Source: Cognatundibacterium rivi
Lineage (GTDB): Bacteria > Pseudomonadota > Gammaproteobacteria > Burkholderiales > Burkholderiaceae_D
Direction: 5' to 3'
NCBI RefSeq assembly: GCF_018139565.1
Contig: NZ_JAGSPK010000004.1
Coordinates: forward strand, 1 to 64,000
Length of the DNA: 64,000 nt
Shown here piece by piece: positions 18,180-25,347 of the stretch (positions are counted from its first letter, which is position 1; each line of letters starts with the position of its first letter). The translations under genes and the position numbers were made by a program. The notes beneath the pieces were generated by a model, which was not told where the DNA came from, did not search any database, and saw nothing but the letters and a program-made list of their open reading frames with translations.

Positions 18180-20423
18180 TCAGAAGTTTGCTTTGAACTG
18201 CACGCCATAGCTGCGTGGTTCGTTCACGATACCTGTCAGATTGTTGAAGTCGATGGCGGCGATAACTTGTTGCTTATTGGTGATGTTACGACCATAAGCT
18301 GCAAGTTCATATTTGCCATCGGCCCATACGTAACCTACGCGCAGACCACCTTCCAGCATCGACTTTGCCTTGTACTCTTTGGCTTCATACAGGAACATGT
18401 TGTAGCTGTCTTTGTAAGCCCAGTCTGTATTCGCGTACAAAGTACCGGCACCGATTTGTGTCGAATATTTCAACGAGAAATTACCTACCCATTTAGGCGC
18501 GCGTGGCAACGGGTTGCCGCCGATTAAAACCGTACCTGCGACAGAACCTTTCGGATTCGTTACGGTACAACCGTTGCCACATGGAGCAACGAACAGTTTG
18601 TCATCCTTGATTTCAGTATCGTTATAGCTCACGCCAACTGTTGTTTTCCAGTTGCGGTTCAAGTTTGCTTGCAAGTCCAGTTCAAAACCCTGACCGACGG
18701 CTTTGTCAGCGTTGACCAGTTTATTTTGATTAACGCTGCCGCTACCGGCAGTGAGTTGCAAATCTTTCGCGGTGTAATGGAATACGGTGGCACTGACGCG
18801 AGCCGTGTTATCCAGAATATCTTTTTTGATACCTGCTTCGAAAGACAAGGTTTTTTCTGACTGTGCGACGGAAATCGTGTCGCCGAAAAGCACCCGACCT
18901 TGAACGCTGGGAGCGCGATAGCCGGTTGCAGCACGGGCAAATAAAGACGTTTCTTTGTCCAGTGTGTAATTGGCACCCAGATCCCAACTGACGTTAGTGG
19001 AAGACGGATGTGCTTGCAAGAAATCGGTATTTTTCCCGCCGAATGGCGTCTGCGTTCTCTGTGCGTCAAAATCTTTTTTATCGCTGGTATAGCGCACGCC
19101 ACCACGCAGTTTCAATTTGTCGTTAACCGCATAGTTCAGTGTACCGAATGCGGCCCACGATTTTGCATTCTGATGCTGCACTGCATAGCCATTTTGTGGA
19201 TTGCCAGCACTCATGGAGTCAAAGTTAAAGCTGTCGACTTGCAGCTCTTCTTTGAAATAGTACAGGCCGGTGATCCATTGCAGCGGATCCTTAGTGTTGG
19301 ATTCAACGCGGACTTCCTGCGTGACTTGCTTTAGATTCGGCAGGCCATCAGCGGTTTCAGATGCGAATGGAATGAATCCCGGGCCTGAAGTGGCGCCGGC
19401 GCCATAGCCGCCATCAACGTCCGCACGACTATAGAATTTTGCTTTGTCATACGCCGTGATGGAGTGAACGCTCATACCTGGCAAATCCCAGCGCAGACGC
19501 AGGCTGGCACCGGAAGAGGTCAGGGTTTGCGTATTCAGACCATCGGTAGGGTAGGTGCCATAATCAAAGCCCGGCACCAGATTATTCGTACCTTTCTGGA
19601 TGATATTGGCGCGGAATAAGGTCGCGTTACCAGACATGTCGCGACCATGTAAATTAATCAGAGCGCTGAAGTCAGATGTTTTGTAAGCGAACTGCAGGCG
19701 TGCTGCATTGTCGCGGTAGCCTTCCAGATTTTTTTCGCCGGTAGAACGTGGATTGGTAACGCGGTCATCACGGCTTTGCGCCTGACCGGAAAAACGCATC
19801 GCCCATTCTTTGCTGAGCGGCACGTTGATGGCGCCTTCCAGATTCACCGCATTGTTGTTGCCGTAACCGAGGCTGCCGTAACCTTCAAAGCGGTTCGTTG
19901 GTTTTGCCGAGTCAAATTTCAGCACGCCAGCTGGCGAGTTGCGACCAAACAGCGTGCCTTGTGGGCCGCGTAAAATTTCAACCTGATCAACGTCGAAAAC
20001 CGGGAAGCCTTTGAGAATAGGGCTCTCCTGCACAACATCATCAAAAATCAGTCCGACAGGTTGCGATGCATTCAGATCGAAATCAGTGTTACCCAGACCG
20101 CGGATATAAAAGCGTGGGAAAGACCGACCAAAATCGGATTCAATATTCAGACTGGGAACGCGGGCTGAAAGGAAGCGGATATCCTGACCGCTGGCATTAT
20201 AAGTATCAAGCGCCTCGCCTTTAATGGCAGAAATGGACATCGGCACTTCTTTGATGTTTTCCGCGCGGCGGTTCGCGGTGACGATGACTGTTTCCAGTTT
20301 CGTCGTATCGTTGCTTGCTTCCTGCGCCCATGCAGCTTGCATAGGAAACGCAGATGCGATTGCTAATGCAATCAAGCTGCGAGCTTGTACTTTTAGTACG
20401 GAATGAGAAGATAATTTTTGCAT
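18180..20423 (-). CDS. TonB-dependent outer-membrane receptor
   Basis: A 747-aa protein with a signal peptide (residues about 1-33, cleavage near AAWAQ), a TonB box (ETVIVTA), a plug domain (FYIRGLGNTDFDLN, VEILRGPQGTLFGRNSPAG) and a 22-strand barrel ending in FKANF. The terminal Phe and alternating residues are as expected for BAM insertion. The plug resembles receptors of the carbohydrate/siderophore-mixed type; the ligand is not evident. It is monocistronic, and upstream lie a LacI-like palindrome (20526-20537) and an FNR-type palindrome (20563-20576), suggesting control by a sugar-sensing repressor and by oxygen. Confidence 0.93.
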   Translation of the reverse strand: MQKLSSHSVLKVQARSLIALAIASAFPMQAAWAQEASNDTTKLETVIVTANRRAENIKEVPMSISAIKGEALDTYNASGQDIRFLSARVPSLNIESDFGRSFPRFYIRGLGNTDFDLNASQPVGLIFDDVVQESPILKGFPVFDVDQVEILRGPQGTLFGRNSPAGVLKFDSAKPTNRFEGYGSLGYGNNNAVNLEGAINVPLSKEWAMRFSGQAQSRDDRVTNPRSTGEKNLEGYRDNAARLQFAYKTSDFSALINLHGRDMSGNATLFRANIIQKGTNNLVPGFDYGTYPTDGLNTQTLTSSGASLRLRWDLPGMSVHSITAYDKAKFYSRADVDGGYGAGATSGPGFIPFASETADGLPNLKQVTQEVRVESNTKDPLQWITGLYYFKEELQVDSFNFDSMSAGNPQNGYAVQHQNAKSWAAFGTLNYAVNDKLKLRGGVRYTSDKKDFDAQRTQTPFGGKNTDFLQAHPSSTNVSWDLGANYTLDKETSLFARAATGYRAPSVQGRVLFGDTISVAQSEKTLSFEAGIKKDILDNTARVSATVFHYTAKDLQLTAGSGSVNQNKLVNADKAVGQGFELDLQANLNRNWKTTVGVSYNDTEIKDDKLFVAPCGNGCTVTNPKGSVAGTVLIGGNPLPRAPKWVGNFSLKYSTQIGAGTLYANTDWAYKDSYNMFLYEAKEYKAKSMLEGGLRVGYVWADGKYELAAYGRNITNKQQVIAAIDFNNLTGIVNEPRSYGVQFKANF

Positions 20424-20525
20424 GAAGGGAGTCCCCGTAGTGGATGATCAGTGACCAGATTGAGTGCATTAATGAGCCAGAAGTGTGCGTAGCGACGATG
20501 ATGTTTCTTGTTTTTCCGTTACTAC

Positions 20526-20537
20526 GCAAACGTTTGC
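20526..20537. promoter_or_regulatory. LacI/GalR-type operator palindrome upstream of the TonB receptor
   Basis: GCAAACGTTTGC is a perfect 12-bp palindrome with the central CG and AAACGTTT core common to LacI/GalR-family operators. It lies 103 bp before the receptor start, just downstream of the putative promoter. No LacI-family gene is present in the window. Confidence 0.55.
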
Positions 20538-20552
20538 TTGCGGCTGTAATTA

Positions 20553-20581
20553 GTTATCTCTTTTGATGTAAATCAAGTCAA
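20553..20581 (-). promoter_or_regulatory. putative promoter with an FNR/ANR-type box
   Basis: On the minus strand TTGACT (20581-20576) and GATAAC (20558-20553) are 17 bp apart. The spacer contains TTGAT-GTAA-ATCAA (20563-20576), a perfect match to the FNR/ANR consensus half-sites with 4-bp spacing. Its position inside the core promoter would suit repression in low oxygen, unless the true start site lies elsewhere. Confidence 0.5.
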
Positions 20582-20885
20582 GTATTAACTCTTTTATGAC
20601 AAAAATAAGTTTCAATATACGTAAAATCGTGTTGTGAATTTCAAACAGTCGGGTGCTGCTGCGATCAGCATCGTCCGTTTTCAGCATTTGCAGAGTCCGC
20701 TGGTGCGATCTTTTACGATGAGGCGATTTTGCACTGTAAAGCGGCATTTCAGGTTGAGCTGCGCGATTAAGTTGGTGATGGCGCGCGCGGCATATTGTGG
20801 TAACGCTATTCTGATTCTTAGATTCTTAGTATCCGTAGCAGAAGGGGATTCCGCTACAATCACGCCTGAATTTTTTGAGGCTGCC

Positions 20886-22082
20886 ATGAATAAACAATTT
20901 GATGTTGCTGTAATCGGTGCCGGCGCGGCAGGAATGATGTGTGCGGCGGTGGCTGGGCAGCGTGGCAAACGTGTGGTGTTGATCGACCATGCGAGTCGTC
21001 TTGCAGAGAAAATCCGTATTTCTGGCGGCGGGCGCTGTAATTTTACGAATCTGCATGCAAGCCCTGTGAATTTTTTGTCAGAAAATCCTCATTTCTGTAA
21101 AAGTGCTTTGTCGCGCTATACGCCGCAGGATTTTTTATCTCTGATCAAGCGCCACAACATTAGCTGGCATGAAAAACACAAAGGTCAGTTATTTTGTGAT
21201 GACAGTGCCGAAGACATTATTCGCATGTTGAAAGCAGAATGTGATCTGGGTAAGGTGCAATGGCGTATGTCTTGTCCTGTCACAGACGTTCAAAAGGCAG
21301 ATGCTGGTTTTGTTGTGCAGACCTCACACGGCGACATCATGGTGGATCAGGTGGTTGTTGCTACGGGCGGCCTGTCGATACCCAAAATCGGCGCCACTGA
21401 TTTTTCACACAAAATTGCCCGTCAGTTTGGCTTGAAAATTATAGAACCGAGACCGGCTTTGGTGCCATTGACGTTTGATGCTGCTGCGTGGGAGCCGTTT
21501 GTGCCGCTGTCTGGTATTTCTCTTGAGGTCGATATTGAGACTGGCGACAAGAAGAACAAAATGTTGTTTCGTGAAGATTTACTGTTCACGCATCGCGGCT
21601 TGTCGGGGCCGGGCGTCTTACAGATTTCCAGCTACTGGCAACCTGGTACGCCTATCCGGATTAATCTGTTGCCCGAAGTCGATCTGGCAGAAGATCTGAT
21701 TGCGGCGAAAACGACGACAAAAAAGAATCTGGCGAATTATTTGTCGCAATATTTGCCAGTTCGCCTGATTGATGGCCTGCTCACGGCTCATGCATTCGAC
21801 GGCAACCTGAAAATCGCGGATATGCAGGATAAGCGTTTGCGTTTGCTGGCCGAAAAAATCAATCGTTGGGAGCTGACCCCTAACGGTTCTGAAGGTTATC
21901 GCAAGGCGGAAGTCACGCGTGGCGGCGTCGATACCCGAGAGTTGTCACAGCAGAGCATGATGGCAAACAAAGTGCCCGGGCTGTATTTTGTCGGCGAGGC
22001 CGTCGATGTCACAGGCTGGCTGGGCGGCTATAACTTTCAATGGGCGTGGGCGTCGGGCAGCGCTGCCGGAATGGCGGTATAA
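20886..22082 (+). CDS. FAD-dependent oxidoreductase of the HI0933/YhiN (BaiN-like) family
   Basis: A 398-aa flavoprotein from the ATG at 20886, which yields MNKQFDVAVIGAGAAGMM, the Rossmann GxGxxG motif at the very N-terminus; in-frame codons further upstream lack coding character. The family signature GGGRCNFTN is at about residue 45-53, and GGLSIPKIGATDFSHKIA and VGEAVDVTGWLGGYNFQWAW complete the FAD fold. Members are poorly characterised; a gut homologue (BaiN) acts in bile-acid dehydroxylation, but no such role should be assumed here. It is monocistronic, facing away from the TonB receptor across a 462-bp gap. Confidence 0.88.
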   Translation: MNKQFDVAVIGAGAAGMMCAAVAGQRGKRVVLIDHASRLAEKIRISGGGRCNFTNLHASPVNFLSENPHFCKSALSRYTPQDFLSLIKRHNISWHEKHKGQLFCDDSAEDIIRMLKAECDLGKVQWRMSCPVTDVQKADAGFVVQTSHGDIMVDQVVVATGGLSIPKIGATDFSHKIARQFGLKIIEPRPALVPLTFDAAAWEPFVPLSGISLEVDIETGDKKNKMLFREDLLFTHRGLSGPGVLQISSYWQPGTPIRINLLPEVDLAEDLIAAKTTTKKNLANYLSQYLPVRLIDGLLTAHAFDGNLKIADMQDKRLRLLAEKINRWELTPNGSEGYRKAEVTRGGVDTRELSQQSMMANKVPGLYFVGEAVDVTGWLGGYNFQWAWASGSAAGMAV

Positions 22083-22140
22083 AGCGCGGCTATTCCGGCT
22101 GAGGCAACGGGAATGACGGCGATCTGGCTGTCTTTAAATA

Positions 22141-22235
22141 CTGGGGGGAGTATATTTTAACCCCCAGATTTAACGCGGACATTCGCTGGTTTTTGCCGGA
22201 TACTCCCCATTTTTCTTAAAAAATCTGGTTTGGGG
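22141..22235 (+). promoter_or_regulatory. mutually exclusive hairpins upstream of rpsU
   Basis: CTGGGGG (22141-22147) pairs with CCCCCAG (22161-22167). The overlapping GGGGAGTAT (22145-22153) is a perfect 9-bp complement of ATACTCCCC (22200-22208), and CCCCA there can also pair with TGGGG (22231-22235) across an A/T stem. These cannot all form together, so the segment could act as a switch or as the terminator of the preceding flavoprotein gene. It lies 134 bp or more before rpsU. Confidence 0.4.
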
Positions 22236-22368
22236 TGTTGACTTCTTGTTGTTTTTTGCTAGAGCTGAGCAAGTTTTTTGCGTAAGATTTAATCATCGTC
22301 CTTCCCATATCTCCAAAAGCCTGCTAATATCTCGTTCTTCTATAAATCTTTCATTGGTTTGAACTTAC

Positions 22369-22581
22369 ATGACCACAATTCGCCTTAAAGAAAACGAGCC
22401 GTTCGAAGTCGCCATGCGCCGCTTCAAGCGCACTATCGAAAAGACCGGTCTGTTGACCGAATTGCGCGCTCGCGAGTTCTACGAGAAGCCAACTGCAGAG
22501 CGTAAGCGTAAGCTGGCAGCAGCAGTTAAGCGTCACTACAAACGTATTCGTAGTCAGCAATTGCCTAAGAAAATGTATTAA
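22369..22581 (+). CDS. rpsU: 30S ribosomal protein S21
   Basis: A 70-aa basic protein starting [20 protein letters not shown] and ending in Arg/Lys-rich [18 protein letters not shown]-like sequence, standard S21. It helps 30S subunits bind mRNA leaders. It is the first gene of the macromolecular-synthesis operon rpsU-yqeY-dnaG-rpoD. Confidence 0.97.
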   Translation: MTTIRLKENEPFEVAMRRFKRTIEKTGLLTELRAREFYEKPTAERKRKLAAAVKRHYKRIRSQQLPKKMY

Positions 22582-22642
22582 TTCCGATATGGTGTCTGGC
22601 TTAGTCAGATACTTTCGGTATTGCATTGCTTAAGTATTGCAT

Positions 22643-22679
22643 GCCCGCTCCGGTCAACCGCAGCGGGCTTTATTATTTT
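22643..22679 (+). terminator. attenuator between rpsU and yqeY
   Basis: GCCCGCT (22643-22649) pairs with AGCGGGC (22662-22668), followed by the T-rich TTTATTATTTTTAT. A partial terminator after rpsU is a known way to make S21 far more abundant than primase from one operon. Confidence 0.75.
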
Positions 22680-22708
22680 TATCTGATTCAGTTATTCAGG
22701 GGTAAGTC

Positions 22709-23155
22709 ATGAGCTTAAAAGAGCAAATCACCGATGATATGAAAGCCGCGATGCGTGCCAAGGAAGCTGGCAAGCTCGGGACTATCCGTTTGTTGACGGC
22801 TGCAATGAAGCAAAAAGAAGTCGATGAGCGCGTTGAATTGGATGATGGCATGATCCTCGCCATTATTGAAAAAATGATCAAACAGCGCAAAGATTCGATT
22901 CAGCAATTTGAAGCGGGTGGCCGCCAGGATTTGGCCGATATCGAAAAAGCGGAATTGGCTGTGCTGTCCACCTATATGCCTGCAGCTTTGTCGGATGAAG
23001 AAGTTCAGGCTGCGGTTGCCGCGGCTGTTGCCGAGACCGGTGCTGCTGGTCCACAGGATATGCGTAAAGTGATTGATGTGTTAAAAGCAAAACTCGCCGG
23101 ACGTGCAGATATGGGAAAAGTATCTGGCTTGGTGAAAGCCGCTTTAAGCCGTTAA
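22709..23155 (+). CDS. yqeY: GatB/YqeY domain protein
   Basis: A 148-aa protein that matches the C-terminal tRNA-binding tail domain of GatB (MSLKEQITDDMKAAMRAKE, then LGTIRLLTAAMKQKEVD and a Gly/Asp-rich end, GRADMGKVSGLVKAAL). The free-standing form is thought to act on tRNA-dependent amidation or a related tRNA step. Its place between rpsU and dnaG is common in many bacteria outside the enterics. A GGGG-containing SD (AGGGGTAAGTC) precedes the ATG. Confidence 0.92.
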   Translation: MSLKEQITDDMKAAMRAKEAGKLGTIRLLTAAMKQKEVDERVELDDGMILAIIEKMIKQRKDSIQQFEAGGRQDLADIEKAELAVLSTYMPAALSDEEVQAAVAAAVAETGAAGPQDMRKVIDVLKAKLAGRADMGKVSGLVKAALSR

Positions 23156-23180
23156 TTTTGAATTTTATTTGTCAATTGCA

Positions 23181-23196
23181 GCGGCTGAAAAGCCGC
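23181..23196 (+). other. GNRA-capped hairpin just before dnaG
   Basis: GCGGCT-GAAA-AGCCGC is a perfect 6-bp stem with a GAAA tetraloop, ending 9 nt before the TTG start codon of dnaG. It lacks a T tract, so it is unlikely to be a terminator. Being where the ribosome docks, it could limit primase translation or be an RNase processing site. Confidence 0.7.
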
Positions 23197-23205
23197 TAAG
23201 CAGAC

Positions 23206-25002
23206 TTGATCCCACAAAGTTTTATTCAGGATTTACTTGCCCGCGTTGACATTGTTGACGTGGTGGGTAAATACGTCCAGCTGAAAAAAGGCGGCGCAAA
23301 CTATATGGGTTTGTGTCCCTTTCATAATGAAAAATCTCCCAGTTTCACCGTGAGCCCGACCAAGCAGTTTTATCACTGCTTTGGTTGCGGTGCGCATGGC
23401 AGCTCTATCGGTTTTTTGATGGAGTACTCAGGCTTGAGTTTCGTCGACGCTATCCGCGATCTGGCGCAAAGCAATGGCATGGTCGTTCCCGAAGAAGATC
23501 GCATGCTACCTGCACAAAGGGCGGAGGTGCAGGCCAAAAGTCTGGCCTTGTCAGAAGTCATGACGAAAGCGGGCGAGTATTACAAACAACAGTTGCGCTC
23601 GGCGCCGCCAGCGATTGCATACCTGAAAAAGCGCGGCTTGACCGGAGAAATTGCAGCGCGCTTCGGTTTGGGTTTTGCGCCGGATGCCTGGGATGGTTTG
23701 CGCTCTGTTTTTGCAGACTATCAGGCGCCCGAGTTGGTTGAGGCTGGGCTGGTCATCGATAAGAGTGACGAAGAGGGGGGCGGGCGCAAGCGCTATGACC
23801 GCTTCCGTGATCGTGTGATGTTCCCAATCCGTAATACGAAGGGGCAGATCATCGGTTTTGGCGGGCGCATTATGGAGCAGGGCGAGCCCAAATATCTGAA
23901 CTCCCCTGAAACGCCACTATTCCAGAAGGGTTACGAACTCTACGGTTTATTTGAAGCACGTCAGGCGATTCGGGATGCTGGTTATGTGTTGGTCACTGAA
24001 GGCTATATGGATGTCGTGGCGCTCGCGCAAATGGGTTTTCCGCAAGCCGTTGCGACGCTGGGCACGGCTTGTACGCCAACACACGTACAAAAATTGTTGC
24101 GACAGACCGATCACGTTGTATTCAGCTTCGACGGTGATACTGCCGGACGCCGCGCGGCCCGGCGTGCGCTGGATGCCTGCTTACCGCATGCGAATGACGA
24201 TAAATTTATTAAGTTTCTGTTTTTGCCTGCCGAACACGATCCAGATAGTTTTATTCGCGAATTTGGTGCGGATGCATTTGAGCAGCAAGTACATGAGGCG
24301 ATGCCCTTGTCCCAGTTTTTTATGCGGGAGATGATTGCAGATAATGATCTCAATTCGGCAGAGGGGCGTGCAAAAACGCAGTTTGATGCGAAGCCCTTGC
24401 TGCAGGCGATGCAGCCTTCAGGGTTGCGTTTGCAAATGGTGCGCAATCTGGCGCAGGTGACGCAGACAACGCCCGCCGAGATAGAGGCTTTGTTTGAGCT
24501 TTCCCAGCCAGTTGCCCGTCAGAAGCTTGCGCCGCCACGTTCAAAACGCAGTGCGCCGGTTGGGCTGGAGCGTCAGATTATGCGCATACTCGTTGCTTAT
24601 CCGGCCTTAGCGCTGATGCTGGACGATGTTGCGCTTGCTGAAGCCGCATTGTTGGCGCCGGATGGTGCAGAGATGTTAATGCAGTTGGTCGGTATTGCGA
24701 AAGAGATGGGCGAGGGCGCGCAATTTGCCGCGCTCGCCGAGCGATTGCGTGTCGTTAGCTCTGATTTCGATGGTTTGATTGCGGAGGTGGCAGGTCAGAC
24801 CGATGCTGATGCTGAATTGGTCAGACTGGAGTTGCTCGGTGCTATGCGGCAAATTCGCTCTCAGGCGCTCAAATATGAGGCAGAAAGATTGGTGGCGTCA
24901 GGTTTGCGTACTGAAGTGGAAAAGGCGCGTTGGCGTGAAATTATGCAGTTGCAGGAAGAATTGCGCAAAGAGGCGGCCGCGGAAGCAGGAAGTCGCCAGT
25001 AA
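23206..25002 (+). CDS. dnaG: DNA primase (TTG start)
   Basis: A 598-aa enzyme that makes RNA primers at the replication fork. The start is TTG at 23206, giving the conserved MIPQSFIQDLLARVDIVDVV; no ATG or GTG fits. The zinc-binding domain has CPFHNEKSPSF and CFGCGAHG (CHC2 type, Cys 40, His 43, Cys 61, Cys 64). The TOPRIM core shows VTEGYMDVVAL and SFDGDTAGRRAARRALD. The C-terminal third is the helical DnaB-interaction domain. The rare start and upstream hairpin both suggest deliberately low expression within the operon. Confidence 0.97.
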   Translation: MIPQSFIQDLLARVDIVDVVGKYVQLKKGGANYMGLCPFHNEKSPSFTVSPTKQFYHCFGCGAHGSSIGFLMEYSGLSFVDAIRDLAQSNGMVVPEEDRMLPAQRAEVQAKSLALSEVMTKAGEYYKQQLRSAPPAIAYLKKRGLTGEIAARFGLGFAPDAWDGLRSVFADYQAPELVEAGLVIDKSDEEGGGRKRYDRFRDRVMFPIRNTKGQIIGFGGRIMEQGEPKYLNSPETPLFQKGYELYGLFEARQAIRDAGYVLVTEGYMDVVALAQMGFPQAVATLGTACTPTHVQKLLRQTDHVVFSFDGDTAGRRAARRALDACLPHANDDKFIKFLFLPAEHDPDSFIREFGADAFEQQVHEAMPLSQFFMREMIADNDLNSAEGRAKTQFDAKPLLQAMQPSGLRLQMVRNLAQVTQTTPAEIEALFELSQPVARQKLAPPRSKRSAPVGLERQIMRILVAYPALALMLDDVALAEAALLAPDGAEMLMQLVGIAKEMGEGAQFAALAERLRVVSSDFDGLIAEVAGQTDADAELVRLELLGAMRQIRSQALKYEAERLVASGLRTEVEKARWREIMQLQEELRKEAAAEAGSRQ

Positions 25003-25151
25003 TTTGCAACGGTTCTTTTTTAGCAAGAAATTTGTCAGTTTTTTATCTGAATTGATTTAGGCTATGTCTGTGATGATAAATGGTTTGCCTATTTTTTTAT
25101 CAATTTAGTTGTCATTGCTCTGGCTTTGGGCTAGAGAATGTGACGCTCGCA

Positions 25152-25347
25152 TGGTATAATTAAAGGCTTACGATTCAAGGTCTTAGGTTGTTTCATTTTG
25201 CGTAAAATCATTTGATTATCGCAAAATGTGTTGTTTAGGTGAGCGTATGCTCCTCCGAGTAACCCAAAACACTGGCGCTGAGACTCGGGAAGTCTGAAGC
25301 AAAAATGATTTGCTCTGCATACAGGTCACCTGGCCTGATGCAGGAGT
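25152..25347 (+). promoter_or_regulatory. extended -10 promoter and structured leader of rpoD
   Basis: TG-G-TATAAT (25152-25160) is an extended -10 element in the 345-bp gap between dnaG and rpoD, with no clear -35. The leader then holds a strong hairpin: CATTTTGCG (25194-25202) pairs with CGCAAAATG (25220-25228), and inside it AATCA pairs with TGATT. A CAGGAG at 25341-25346 precedes the first start codon. So rpoD likely has its own promoter besides operon read-through. Nothing else is seen between 25003 and 25151. Confidence 0.65.
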
